Source: Saccharothrix sp. ST-888
GTDB lineage: Bacteria > Actinomycetota > Actinomycetes > Streptomycetales > Streptomycetaceae
DNA length: 64,000 bases
Assembly: GCF_000955975.1 (NCBI RefSeq)
Contig: NZ_JYJF01000005.1
Coordinates: 1-64,000 of the forward strand
Reading direction: 5' to 3'
In this document: positions 17,832 to 26,540 of the stretch, one piece after another
How the letters are laid out: each line of letters begins with the position of its first letter
How positions within the stretch are numbered: position 1 is the stretch's first letter
Notes under the pieces: model-generated
The model's database searches: none
Told to the model about the DNA's origin: nothing
The model's input: the letters and a program-made list of their open reading frames with translations, nothing else
Position numbers and translations under genes: made by a program

Positions 17832-17904
17832 CCGGCCATCATCTCAGCGCCCCGGACCGGTTGGGCGCCCCGCCGCCGAGCGGGCGTGTCGAGGAGCCGC
17901 CCCT

Positions 17905-19110
17905 CTAGAACCGCACCGGGAGCGCGAGCAGCCCCCGGGCCCGGATCGAGGGGCGCCAACGCAGGGAGTCGCGCGGGACGTCCAGGGCCAGGCCGGGGAA
18001 GCGGCGCAGCAGGGCGGCGAGGGCGATGCCGGTCTCCATCCGGGCGAGCGGCGCGCCGATGCAGTAGTGGATCCCGTGGCCGAGGGACAGGTGGGCGCTG
18101 TCCTGGCGGTGCAGGTCCAGGCGGTCGGGCCGGTCGTAGTGGCCGGGGTCGCGGTTGGCGGAGCCGAGGGCCAGCAGGACGGTCTCCCCGGCGGGGATGG
18201 TGACCTCGCCGACGGTGACGTCCTCCAGCGGGAAGCGGCGGATCGCGAGCGGCGCGGGGGTGTCGTAGCGGGTGAGCTCCTCGACGGCGGCGGGCAGCAG
18301 TGCGGGGTCGCAGCGCAGTTCGGCGAGCTGTTCGGGGTGGTCGAGCAGGGCGAGGACGCTGTTGCCGATGAGCTGGACAGTGTTCTCGTAGCCCGCGAAG
18401 AGGATCAGGAAGGCGAGCGAGGTGAGTTCGTCCTCGCTGAGGCGGTCGCCCTCGTCCCGGGCGGTGATCATCGCGGCCAGCAGGTCGTCGCCGGGTTCGG
18501 CGCGCTTGCGCGCGATGAGCCGGGCGAAGAACTCCAGCATGCCCGCGACGGCCGCCTTGGCCTGCTGGGGCTGTGCCGGGTCCGGGGTGATGATGGCGTC
18601 GGTCCAGGCGCGGAAGTCCCGCCGGTCCTCGGCGGCGACGCCGAGCAGGTCGCAGATGACGGCGATCGGGAAGGGGCCGGCGTAGTCGGCGACGAGGTCG
18701 GCGCGGCCGAGGGGTTCGATCCGGTCGAGCAGCTCGTCGGCGGTCCGCTGGATGGGGGCGCGCAGCTGCTCGATGCGCCGGGGGGTGAACGCCTGGGAGA
18801 CCAGCCGGCGGATCCGGGTGTGGTCGGGCGGGTCCATGTTGAGCAGGTTGGCGTCGAGGGCCGGCGGGAGGGCGAGGCCGCGGTAGTTGCCGGGGACGGC
18901 GTTGCGCCTGTCGAGCGAGAGCCTCGGGTCGGTGAGCAGCTCTCTGACGTCCTGGTACCTGGTGACCAGCCAGAACGGCAGCCCGTCGGGGCCGGTGATC
19001 CGCTGTACGGGTGCGGTCGCGCGGAGCGCGGCGTAGCCGCCGTACAGGTCCTGGAGCAGTTCGGCCGCGCCGACGGTGGCAGGAGCGGGCTCGGGAAGGG
19101 TGGTCGCCAT
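17905..19110 (-). CDS. Cytochrome P450, CYP107-like
   Basis: A 401-residue class I bacterial P450: K-helix E278-x-x-R281, haem loop LSLGHGIHYCIGAPLARME with Cys350 as iron ligand, and I-helix LFAGYENT (residues 237-244). Where most P450s have AG-x-[D/E]-T, this one has Asn at the conserved threonine position (N243), which in relatives implies a different proton-delivery route, sometimes substrate-assisted. TACGCT ends six bases before ATG 19110, so it is probably leaderless. No redox partner gene is adjacent. The substrate cannot be deduced; biosynthetic or xenobiotic roles are both possible. Confidence 0.9.
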   Translation of the reverse strand: MATTLPEPAPATVGAAELLQDLYGGYAALRATAPVQRITGPDGLPFWLVTRYQDVRELLTDPRLSLDRRNAVPGNYRGLALPPALDANLLNMDPPDHTRIRRLVSQAFTPRRIEQLRAPIQRTADELLDRIEPLGRADLVADYAGPFPIAVICDLLGVAAEDRRDFRAWTDAIITPDPAQPQQAKAAVAGMLEFFARLIARKRAEPGDDLLAAMITARDEGDRLSEDELTSLAFLILFAGYENTVQLIGNSVLALLDHPEQLAELRCDPALLPAAVEELTRYDTPAPLAIRRFPLEDVTVGEVTIPAGETVLLALGSANRDPGHYDRPDRLDLHRQDSAHLSLGHGIHYCIGAPLARMETGIALAALLRRFPGLALDVPRDSLRWRPSIRARGLLALPVRF

Positions 19111-19164
19111 GGGGCCAGCGTAGGGCCTGCGGGAAGCCCGGCGGGGCGGCCCCGGGGTCGGCGC

Positions 19165-19204
19165 TTGACCAGCACGAATCCTTCTCTATCTCAGATATGA
19201 GATA
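19165..19204 (+). promoter_or_regulatory. Promoter and palindromic operator of the HTH-MurA gene
   Basis: TTGACC (19165-19170) and TATCTC (19187-19192) form a promoter with a 16-base spacer. The palindrome TATCTCA-GATA-TGAGATA (19187-19204; perfect 7-bp arms) covers the -10 region and ends 11 bases before the GTG start. The encoded protein carries an N-terminal helix-turn-helix, so autoregulation through this site is likely. Confidence 0.55.
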
Positions 19205-19215
19205 TGGTCTGGCCC

Positions 19216-20745
19216 GTGACCGACGACTACCTCATGCGTATCGGCAAGCTCATCCGTGACGCCCGCCAGCACCGGGGCCTGACGCAGGCCCAGCTCGGCG
19301 AGGCCCTGGGCACCAGCCAGAGTGCGGTGAACCGGATCGAGCAGGGCAAGCAGAACATCAGCCTGGAGATGATCGCCCGCATCGGCGAGGCCCTGGACAG
19401 CGAGATCGTCTCGCTCGGCTATGCGGGCCCGATGCACCTGCGGGTGGCCGGCGGCACCCGCCTCTCCGGCGCCATCGATGTCCGCACCAGCAAGAACGCC
19501 TGCGTCGCGCTGCTCTGCGCCTCCCTGCTGACCACCGGTCGGACCACCCTCCGACAGGTCGCCAGGATCGAGGAGGTGTATCGCATCCTTGACGTTCTGA
19601 CCAGCATCGGCGTCAAGGTCCGCTGGCTGAACGACGGCCGCGACCTGGAGCTCACCCCGCCCGCCGAGCTGAACCTCGCCGCGATGGACGTCGCGGCCGC
19701 CCGCCGGACCCGCAGCGTGCTGATGTTCCTCGGCCCGCTGATGCACCGCGCCGAGCACTTCGAGATCCCGTACGCCGGCGGCTGCGAGCTCGGTACCCGT
19801 ACGGTCGAGCCGCACCTGAGTGCGCTGCGCCGCTTCGGCCTGGACGTGGCGACCACCGGCGGCAGCTACCACGCCAGCGTCTCGCCCGAGGTCTCGCCGG
19901 ACCGGCCGATCGTGCTGACCGAGCGCGGCGACACCGTGACCGAGAACGCCCTGCTGGCCGCCGCCCGCCACGACGGGGTGAGCGTGATCCGCAACGCCAG
20001 CCCGAACTACATGGTCCAGGACCTGTGCTTCTTCCTGGAGCGGCTCGGCGTGCGGATCGAGGGCATCGGCACCACCACGCTCACCGTGCACGGCAAGTCC
20101 GAGATCACCTGTGACGTCGACTACGCGCCCGCCGAGGACCCGGTCGAGGCGATGAGCCTGCTGGCCGCGGCCGTCGTGACCTCCTCCGAGCTGACGATCC
20201 GCCGGGTGCCGATCGAGTTCCTGGAGATCGAACTCGCCGTGCTGGAGCAGATGGGCCTGGACTACGACCACAGCACCGAGTACCCGGCGCTCAACGGCCG
20301 CACCCGGCTGGTGGATCTGACCGTGCGCCCCTCCAAGCTCACGGCGCCGATCGACAAGATCCACCCGATGCCCTTCCCTGGCATCAACATCGACAACATC
20401 CCGTTCTTCGCGGTGATCGCCGCCGCCGCGCACGGCACCACGCTGATCCACGACTGGGTCTACGACAACCGGGCCGTCTACCTCACCGAGCTGGGCCGGC
20501 TCGGCGCCGACGTCAAGCTGCTCGACCCGCACCGGGTGCTCGTCCAGGGCCCGACCCGCTGGCGGGCGGCCGAGATGATGTGCCCGCCCGCGCTCCGCCC
20601 CGCGGTGGTGATCCTGCTCGCGATGCTGGCCGCCGAGGGCACGTCGGTGCTGCGCAACGTGTATGTCATCAACCGCGGTTACGAGGACCTCGCCGAGCGG
20701 CTGAACTCGATCGGCGCCAAGATCGAGACCTTCCGCGACATCTGA
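19216..20745 (+). CDS. HTH domain fused to a MurA-like enolpyruvyl transferase
   Basis: 509 residues. Residues 8-62 are an XRE-type helix-turn-helix (IRDARQHRGLTQAQLGEAL, SQSAVNRIEQGKQNIS); 75-509 are an EPSP-synthase/MurA fold. MurA active-site landmarks are kept: K93-N94, C190 in YAGGCELGTR with R195, R461 in ALRPAVV and R487 in NRGYE. In the loop that holds the catalytic Asp of MurA (usually FPTD) the sequence is FPGINIDN, so that Asp is displaced or missing. This architecture is recurrent in streptomycetes and is separate from the housekeeping MurA. It may be an enzyme under its own DNA control or a regulator that senses a UDP-sugar. GTG 19216 is the conserved start. Confidence 0.85.
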   Translation: MTDDYLMRIGKLIRDARQHRGLTQAQLGEALGTSQSAVNRIEQGKQNISLEMIARIGEALDSEIVSLGYAGPMHLRVAGGTRLSGAIDVRTSKNACVALLCASLLTTGRTTLRQVARIEEVYRILDVLTSIGVKVRWLNDGRDLELTPPAELNLAAMDVAAARRTRSVLMFLGPLMHRAEHFEIPYAGGCELGTRTVEPHLSALRRFGLDVATTGGSYHASVSPEVSPDRPIVLTERGDTVTENALLAAARHDGVSVIRNASPNYMVQDLCFFLERLGVRIEGIGTTTLTVHGKSEITCDVDYAPAEDPVEAMSLLAAAVVTSSELTIRRVPIEFLEIELAVLEQMGLDYDHSTEYPALNGRTRLVDLTVRPSKLTAPIDKIHPMPFPGINIDNIPFFAVIAAAAHGTTLIHDWVYDNRAVYLTELGRLGADVKLLDPHRVLVQGPTRWRAAEMMCPPALRPAVVILLAMLAAEGTSVLRNVYVINRGYEDLAERLNSIGAKIETFRDI

Positions 20746-20767
20746 GCGCTCCGACCCGGACACGGCC

Positions 20768-20812
20768 GCGTCGGCCTTCGCCCCCTGAGCACCAGGGGGC
20801 GAAGGCCGACGC
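20768..20812. terminator. Strong hairpin terminator between HTH-MurA and lectin genes
   Basis: Arms 20768-20786 and 20794-20812 are perfect 19-base complements with a 7-base loop (GAGCACC). It sits between two convergent genes and can serve both. Confidence 0.8.
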
Positions 20813-20843
20813 CGGATCACCGCCTCAGGCCCGCGACGGCGTC

Positions 20844-21320
20844 TCAGTCTCCGGTGTTGGTGGCCCAGACCGGACGGTTGTTGCGGTCGTAGACGACCAC
20901 GTTGCCGTCGTCCTGCACGGCGAGGTAGGCGCCCTTGTGCCAGGTGCCCGCTGCCCAGATCGGCTGGCCCGCGTGGTTGTAGAGCACGAAGTTGCCGTCC
21001 TCCTGCATCACCGCGTAGTCGGCGTTGGGCCAGGCGCCGGGAGCCTGCCAGGCCGCGTGGTTGTCCTTGTAGAGCACGAAGTTGCCGTCCTCCTGGACCC
21101 GCAGGACCGCCCGGCCGTTGCCCGAGACCCAGGCGTGGTTCTTGTGCAGTGTGGCCGGCGGATAGAAGTGGGAATCGCTCCTGACGCCCGCAGCGCCTCG
21201 CGCACTGTGGCCGGTGGTGGCGGACGGGGCAGCGGCGTGGGCGCTGCCCGCCAGCACTCCGCCGACGGCCAGCGCCGTGGTCGCGAGCGCAACGGAGAAG
21301 TAATTCCTGAACTTGGACAC
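20844..21320 (-). CDS. Secreted bulb-type (mannose-binding) lectin
   Basis: 158 residues: a Sec signal (VSKFRNYFSVALATTALAVG, cleavage near SAHA) and a single beta-prism domain with three copies of the mannose-site motif Q-x-D-x-N-x-V-x-Y (VQEDGNFVLY, MQEDGNFVLY, VQDDGNVVVY). All three sites look complete, so it should bind mannose-type glycans outside the cell. GTG 21320 is preferred over ATG 21335 because GGAAGGAAA is correctly spaced only for the GTG. Confidence 0.85.
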   Translation of the reverse strand: MSKFRNYFSVALATTALAVGGVLAGSAHAAAPSATTGHSARGAAGVRSDSHFYPPATLHKNHAWVSGNGRAVLRVQEDGNFVLYKDNHAAWQAPGAWPNADYAVMQEDGNFVLYNHAGQPIWAAGTWHKGAYLAVQDDGNVVVYDRNNRPVWATNTGD

Positions 21321-21355
21321 CGTGTTTCCTTCCATGAGAAGCAGGGCGAGACAAT

Positions 21356-21383
21356 TAAATATCCGCCGGGATCAACAGTGCAA
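21356..21383 (-). promoter_or_regulatory. Promoter of the lectin gene
   Basis: On the minus strand TTGCAC (21383-21378) and TATTTA (21361-21356) are 16 bases apart, about 35 bases ahead of the GTG. The surrounding 21340-21430 is clearly AT-richer than the rest and holds TTCC/GGAA inverted elements that might bind a regulator. Confidence 0.5.
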
Positions 21384-21499
21384 TAGATTCCAAGATTTCC
21401 AGGAATAGTATTATTTGCATTCATCGGTAAGCATGCGATCAGTCGGCCAATGGGAATGGGTTCGCCTGCCGGCCCGGCCGGGCGCTACGCTGACCCGCG

Positions 21500-22453
21500 A
21501 TGAGACGCAAGACCAAGGTGCCGCCCGCACCGCTGCCGCAGCGGCTGGGAATCGACCCGGTCCGGCTGCGCCTGCCCATGGACGGGCCGTGGACGACGGT
21601 GCGCGACCACCTGGTGGACCGGCTGCCGGTGCCCGCGTCGGCCGTCGACGACCTGCTCGGCGAGGGTGCCGTGGTCGGAACGGACGGGCCGCTCGCACTC
21701 GATGCGCCGTACGTCCCGGGCGCGTTCCTCTGGTACCACCGCGATTTTCCCGAGGAAGCCACGGTGCCCTTCCCGATCACGGTGGTGCACCGCGACGAGA
21801 ATATTGTGATCGCGGACAAACCACACTTCATGGCGATGGCGCCGCGCGGGCAGCACATCACCCAGACCGCGCTCGCCCGGCTGCGCCGCGAACTCGACCT
21901 GCCCACGCTCAGCCCCGCCCACCGGCTCGACCGGCTGACCGCCGGGCTCGCGATGTTCGTCATCCGGCCCGAGCACCGCGCCGCGTACCAGGGGCTGTTC
22001 CAGGACCGCCTGGTCCGCAAGGAGTACGAGGCCCTCGCCCCGTACGATCCGGCACTCGACCTGCCGCGCACGGTGAGCAGCCGGATCGTCAAGGAGCACG
22101 GCGTCCTGGCCGCTCAGGAGGTGCCGGGTCCGCCCAACAGCGAGAGCCGGATCGAACTGGCCGAGACCCGGGGCGCGTTGGGCCGCTACCGCCTCACCCC
22201 GGTGACCGGCCGGACCCACCAGCTGCGGCTCCACATGTGCAGCCTGGGCGTTCCGATCCTGGCGGACCCGCTCTACCCCGAGGTCCTGCCCGGCACCGCC
22301 CTGGACGACTTCCGCGATCCGCTGCAACTGCTGGCCAGGAAGCTGGAGTTCACCGACCCGCTGACCGGGGAGCGGCGCAGCTTCCGCAGCGGGCGCACAC
22401 TGGAGCGCTGGCCGACGGGCTCCGGTGCCGCAGCCGGCCTCGCGGCCGTCTAG
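21500..22453 (+). CDS. RluA-family pseudouridine synthase
   Basis: 317 residues; converts uridine to pseudouridine in RNA. The family core is evident: FPITVVHRDENIVIADKPHFM, the catalytic Asp in AHRLDRLTAGLAMF, RKEYEAL, and VTGRTHQLRLHM. The N-terminal 90 residues are S4-like but divergent, and the RNA target is unknown. No ribosome site; TACGCT ends nine bases before ATG 21500, consistent with leaderless translation. Confidence 0.85.
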   Translation: MRRKTKVPPAPLPQRLGIDPVRLRLPMDGPWTTVRDHLVDRLPVPASAVDDLLGEGAVVGTDGPLALDAPYVPGAFLWYHRDFPEEATVPFPITVVHRDENIVIADKPHFMAMAPRGQHITQTALARLRRELDLPTLSPAHRLDRLTAGLAMFVIRPEHRAAYQGLFQDRLVRKEYEALAPYDPALDLPRTVSSRIVKEHGVLAAQEVPGPPNSESRIELAETRGALGRYRLTPVTGRTHQLRLHMCSLGVPILADPLYPEVLPGTALDDFRDPLQLLARKLEFTDPLTGERRSFRSGRTLERWPTGSGAAAGLAAV

Positions 22454-22514
22454 CGCGGCGGACGAGGGGCTGCCGGGCAGCCGCGCCGGCCGGAACGCAC
22501 TGACGGGTCCCCGG

Positions 22515-22537
22515 CGGGCCCGGTGCGGCCGGGCCCG
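22515..22537 (+). terminator. GC hairpin after the pseudouridine synthase
   Basis: CGGGCCCGG and CCGGGCCCG pair perfectly around TGCGG. It is about 60 bases past the stop codon. Confidence 0.45.
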
Positions 22538-22654
22538 TCCGCCGGGCCGCTGCGGGCCTCGTGCGCCCTGTCGCAGAGCGGCGGCAGGTGGTGAACAGTA
22601 GGAGGAAGGCAACGGTTCCGGCAGGTGGGGCCGTTCAGGAGAAGGGCAGCCGCG

Positions 22655-23755
22655 GTGTCCGACGACTCCGGGGGCTCCGGCGGCCGGCGTCCGCACGCCG
22701 CGTCGCTCCTGCCCGCGAGCTTCCGCTGGATGGTGCTGGGCGGGTCCCTGCTGACGGCCGCGACCGTCGCGATAGACCTCGTGACCGGACCGAAGTCCAC
22801 CTTCTCCCCCGTGCTGACGGCCGTCCCGGTCCTGGCCGGGGTGGGCACCCGGCGGGCCCTGGTGCCGCTGCTGGCCGGGGTGCTCAGCGCCATGGTGGTG
22901 CTGGTCCTGATCTTCGTCAATCCGCTGGTGTCCCCGGTCATCCATGCCACGGCCGCCGGTGCGGTTCTCGCCGTCGCGCTGATCAGCAGTGCGAACGTCG
23001 CCCTGGTCGCCGCGCGCGAACGGGAGCTGGTCCAGGTCCGCACCGTCTCCGAGACCGCCCAGCGGGCGCTGCTGCGTCCCGTACCGGCCCGGGTGGGCTC
23101 GCTGGAGATCGCCGTGCGGTATCTCGCGGCGGCCGCCGAGGCGCGGATCGGTGGCGACCTGTACGAGGTGGTCCGTACCGCGCAGGGGATCCGGGTGCTG
23201 CTGGGCGACGTCCGGGGCAAGGGGCTGACCGCCGTGGAGACGGCCTCCGACGTCCTCGGGGTGTTCCGCGAGGCGGCCAGGGCCGAGCCCGACCTGACCC
23301 GGGTCGCGGCCCGGCTGGACTCGGCCCTGACACGGGACCTGGGCACCGAGGACTTCGTCACGGCCGTGCTGCTCGACGTACCGCAGGGACCGGGGCCCGC
23401 CCTGGTGGTCAACTGCGGCCACCCGCCGCCGCTGCTCCGGACGGCCGCCGGGGTCAGCGAGGTGCGGCCGCCCGCCGACGCCCCGCCGCTGGCCCTGCTG
23501 GGCCTGACCGGCGGATGCTACCGGGCCCGGAGTGTGCCCTTCGGCGGCGGCGACCTGCTGCTGATCCACACCGACGGCATCTCCGAGGCCCGCGACCGGG
23601 CCGGCCGGTTCTATCCGGTGGCCGAGCGGCTGGCCCAGCTGCCGGAACGGGATCCCGGGGCCCTGCTGGACCACCTCATCGCGGACGTGCACGCCTACGC
23701 CGGCTCCGGGCTCGACGACGACGCGGCCCTGCTGGCGATCCATCGCGCGGGCTGA
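22655..23755 (+). CDS. Membrane-anchored PP2C-type (SpoIIE/RsbU) phosphatase
   Basis: 366 residues. Three or four hydrophobic segments (about 25-130) precede a SpoIIE-type serine phosphatase domain. Metal-binding motifs are seen in ARIGGDLYEVV, LGDVRGKGL, IHTDGISEARD and the terminal GLDDDAALLAI. These proteins dephosphorylate anti-anti-sigma factors and so release sigma factors; the partner is not adjacent. GTG 22655 is chosen because AGGAGAAGGG lies eight bases upstream; an earlier GTG at 22625 has none. Confidence 0.85.
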   Translation: MSDDSGGSGGRRPHAASLLPASFRWMVLGGSLLTAATVAIDLVTGPKSTFSPVLTAVPVLAGVGTRRALVPLLAGVLSAMVVLVLIFVNPLVSPVIHATAAGAVLAVALISSANVALVAARERELVQVRTVSETAQRALLRPVPARVGSLEIAVRYLAAAAEARIGGDLYEVVRTAQGIRVLLGDVRGKGLTAVETASDVLGVFREAARAEPDLTRVAARLDSALTRDLGTEDFVTAVLLDVPQGPGPALVVNCGHPPPLLRTAAGVSEVRPPADAPPLALLGLTGGCYRARSVPFGGGDLLLIHTDGISEARDRAGRFYPVAERLAQLPERDPGALLDHLIADVHAYAGSGLDDDAALLAIHRAG

Positions 23756-23808
23756 CCGGCCACGTCGGCCGGCCGCCCCGAGCGGGACCCGGGCGGGCCG
23801 GCGGCGGA

Positions 23809-25779
23809 TCAGCCGACGTGGACGCGGGGGCGGCGGTCGCGGTCCGATTCGGCCTCGCGGAGCACCTCACGGGTGACGGGTGCCACCTCGCCCTGGCCGA
23901 ACAGGAAGAACCGCAGGAACTGGGCGAACGGGTTTCCCTCGGTCCACTCGAAGTAGATGTGCGGCCGCTGGCCGGTCAGGTCCCGGATGTGCAGCAGCAG
24001 GGCCGCCAGCGCGTTCGGGACGCTGGAGCTCTCCAGGGCGAGCACGCGGTAGCGGCCGTGCAGCACCTCTCCGCGCACCTGCAGCTCGGCCTCGAAGTCG
24101 GACGGGTCCCTGACGGTGACCTCCACGAAGACCAGGTCGTCGTCGGCCGGGATGTCGTTGTCCGCGAGGATCTGCCGGAGCTTGTCGCGGTACTCCGCCA
24201 GGTCGCGGTTGTTGGGCTCGTTGGCGATCAGCCGGATCGTCCGGTGCGAGCAGTCCCGTACGAAGCGCTCGGCCGTCTCGTCGAAGTCCACGGCGGTGAC
24301 CCGGAGCTCGAAGGCGCGGGCGAGCCGGGACATCAGCGAGACCAGGATGATCCCGGCGATGAAGCAGGCACCGATCTTCACGCCGTCGGGGCGCTCGGCG
24401 ACGTTCACCGCCGTCGTGTAGAGGAAGACCACCGAGATCGCCGCGAAGGCCGCGGTCCAGCGGCGCTGCCCGGCCCGTCTGGCGGCGATGGTCACGGCGA
24501 TCGCCGCCGAGCTGATGAGCACCAGGACACCGGTGGCGTAGGCGCCGCCCTGGGCGTCCACGTTGGCGTCGAAGAGCCAGGTCACCAGGAAGGCCACGGC
24601 GGTGAGGACCAGCACCATCGGGCGCACCGCGCGGGCCCAGTGCGGTGCCATGCCGTAGCGCGGGAGGTAGCGGGGCATCAGGTTGAGCAGGCCGGCCATG
24701 GCCGAGGCCCCGGCGAACCAGAGGATGAGGATGGTGGAGAGGTCGTAGACGCTGCCGAACGCCCCGCCGAGATACTGGTGGGCCAGGTAGGCCAGGGCGC
24801 GCCCGTTGGCCTTCCCGCCGTTCTGGAACTCCTGGGCCGGGATGAGCAGGGTGGTGATGAAGCTGGTGGCGATCAGGAAGACGCTCATGATCGCCGCAGC
24901 CGTGGTCAGCAGCTTCCGGGCACCGCGGATCCGCCCGGCGGGGCGCTCCGCGGTGTCGTCGGGGTCACCCTGGATGTGCGGCATGACCGCCACACCGGTC
25001 TCGAAGCCGGACAGGCCCAGGGCCAGCTTCGGGAAGACCACCAGGGCCACCCCGATCATCAGCACCGGGTTGCCGTGCTGGGCGGTCAGCGCGCTCGACC
25101 AGTCCGTGATCACGTGCGGTGAGGCGAGAACGTGCCACAGCCCCACCACCACGACGACGACGTTCAGCGCCAGATAGACCGCGACGAGGACCACCGCCAG
25201 TCCGATGGCCTCGGTGAAGCCCTTGAGGAACACGGCGCCGAGCAGGGCGACCAGGAACAGCGTGATGATCACCTGGTGGCCGTGCAGGGTGCCGGTCAGG
25301 TGCGGGTTCTCCACCAGGTGGGCGGTGGCGTCGGCCGCCGAGAGCGTGATGGTGATCAGGAAGTCGGTCGCGGCGAAGCCGAGCAGCGTCAGGACGAACA
25401 GCTTGCCCTTCCAGAACGACAGCAGCCGCTCCAGCATGGCGATCGAGCCCTCACCGTGCGGGCTCTCCTGCGCCACCCGCCGGTACACCGGAAGTGCACC
25501 GAGGAGGGTGACCGCCACCAGGACGATGGTCGCCACCGGGGACAGCACGCCGGCCGCCAGCGCGGCGATGCCCGGCTGGTACCCGAGCGTCGAGAAGTAG
25601 TCCAGCCCGGTCAGGCACATGACCTTCCACCACCGCTGCCCCTGGTGGGCGGCGGGCGCCTGGGCGTGCGGCCCCGGGTGGTGCTTGGCCATGTCGGACA
25701 GGCCCTCCAGCATCCAGGCGCGCAGACGCGCCCGCGCCGAGAGCGTGGGGCCGGGATCGACCGGGGCTGGGGTGACCAT
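23809..25779 (-). CDS. APC-superfamily permease with cytosolic C-terminal domain
   Basis: 656 residues: an N-terminal soluble stretch, about 12 membrane helices starting at WWKVMCLTGLDYFSTLGYQPGIA, and a hydrophilic C-terminal domain of about 170 residues (from VTAVDFDETAERFV). The overall plan recalls large APC/KimA-like carriers, so an amino acid or potassium role is possible; sequence alone does not decide. ATG 25779 has GGGAG upstream. The last residues (HIYFEWTEGNPFAQFLRFFLFGQ is one conserved-looking block) suggest a regulatory tail. Confidence 0.75.
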   Translation of the reverse strand: MVTPAPVDPGPTLSARARLRAWMLEGLSDMAKHHPGPHAQAPAAHQGQRWWKVMCLTGLDYFSTLGYQPGIAALAAGVLSPVATIVLVAVTLLGALPVYRRVAQESPHGEGSIAMLERLLSFWKGKLFVLTLLGFAATDFLITITLSAADATAHLVENPHLTGTLHGHQVIITLFLVALLGAVFLKGFTEAIGLAVVLVAVYLALNVVVVVVGLWHVLASPHVITDWSSALTAQHGNPVLMIGVALVVFPKLALGLSGFETGVAVMPHIQGDPDDTAERPAGRIRGARKLLTTAAAIMSVFLIATSFITTLLIPAQEFQNGGKANGRALAYLAHQYLGGAFGSVYDLSTILILWFAGASAMAGLLNLMPRYLPRYGMAPHWARAVRPMVLVLTAVAFLVTWLFDANVDAQGGAYATGVLVLISSAAIAVTIAARRAGQRRWTAAFAAISVVFLYTTAVNVAERPDGVKIGACFIAGIILVSLMSRLARAFELRVTAVDFDETAERFVRDCSHRTIRLIANEPNNRDLAEYRDKLRQILADNDIPADDDLVFVEVTVRDPSDFEAELQVRGEVLHGRYRVLALESSSVPNALAALLLHIRDLTGQRPHIYFEWTEGNPFAQFLRFFLFGQGEVAPVTREVLREAESDRDRRPRVHVG

Positions 25780-26118
25780 CGCGTACTCCCGTAGCTGTGA
25801 AAGATCTTCCCGCCGGGCAGACGGTCAGGTGAGAGTATGCGACCGCCGGTCGGTCCCCGGTAGTCGAAACTCCGGCCGACGGAATCACCGAGCGGATGCC
25901 GGAACCCTGCGCGGGCAGCGTCGGTACCCGAACGACCGTTCCCCGCCCTGCCGGGGCCACCCAGGCTGGCGGGTCGCAGGACAGCCGGGCGCCCGGACGG
26001 TCCGCCGGATTCTCACGAGTTGATCACAGTCACCCCCGTCGATCCCCCGTCGATCCGCCTCGATCCCGCCGACCCGTCGACTCCGCTGGACCGCCGGGCG
26101 CCGTCCCGACCGGTGTCA

Positions 26119-26134
26119 AGGGCCGGTCGGCCCT
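26119..26134. promoter_or_regulatory. DevR-like palindromic box 1
   Basis: AGGGCCG-GT-CGGCCCT, perfect 7-bp arms. It is the first of three near-identical palindromes upstream of a LuxR-type response regulator of DevR/DosR appearance. The stretch 25780-26118 upstream holds no gene I can see. Confidence 0.55.
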
Positions 26135-26274
26135 GCTACTCAGCGGCGAACAGGCCATTGCCCCAAGGCAGTTGTCCCATGACCAGGCTGCGCGCCAGGA
26201 AGACCGCCCCGGTGCACCGGGCCGGGTGTCGCTCCCGCCGGCCTCCTGCCGGGGGCGAAGGACTCGACGGGTGG

Positions 26275-26288
26275 GGGCCGTTCGGCCC
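26275..26288. promoter_or_regulatory. DevR-like palindromic box 2
   Basis: GGGCCG-TT-CGGCCC, perfect 6-bp arms, 55 bases ahead of the ribosome site of the small ORF at 26343. Confidence 0.55.
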
Positions 26289-26342
26289 TCGGTTCGCGGA
26301 CTGCGGTCGGTCAGCCTGGCGCTCAACCGAGGAGGATCTCTG

Positions 26343-26450
26343 ATGGCCGGTCTGCCGAGCAGGCCCGCCCCCGATGTCCGGGGCGAACTCCGTGGCGCAC
26401 CGCCGAGGGAGGAGGCCGGACACGCCAGGCGACGGATCGGGGTCGAGTAG
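26343..26450 (+). CDS. Small ORF under the DevR-like boxes
   Basis: A 35-residue, Arg/Glu/Pro-rich soluble peptide beginning MAGLPSRPAPDVRG. GGAGG is seven bases before the ATG, the best ribosome site in this 760-bp stretch. Box 2 lies upstream and box 3 begins at its stop codon. I recognise no family. It could be a short regulon peptide or a chance frame. Confidence 0.4.
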   Translation: MAGLPSRPAPDVRGELRGAPPREEAGHARRRIGVE

Positions 26451-26464
26451 GGCCGTCCGGCCCT
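26449..26464. promoter_or_regulatory. DevR-like palindromic box 3
   Basis: AGGGCCG-TC-CGGCCCT, perfect 7-bp arms, 77 bases before the response-regulator start. Position and symmetry suggest autoregulation. Confidence 0.55.
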
Positions 26465-26540
26465 GGTGACGGGATCCGGCGCCGGAGACAATGCAGTGGC
26501 CCCCACCAGGGCGGGCGCACGCAGGGAACGGAGTTGGGCC

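Noticed and set aside
19186..21354. 722-codon minus-strand frame over HTH-MurA and lectin genes
   Set aside because: Composition is typical of a shadow frame; it crosses a 19-bp terminator and two well-supported genes.
25780..26118. A riboswitch (such as a c-di-AMP type) ahead of the APC permease
   Set aside because: No consensus blocks could be recognised and no leader structure was convincing by eye.
26179..26343. 54-codon ORF ending at the start of the 35-codon ORF
   Set aside because: Poor ribosome site, and a DevR-like palindrome lies in its middle, which fits a promoter region better.
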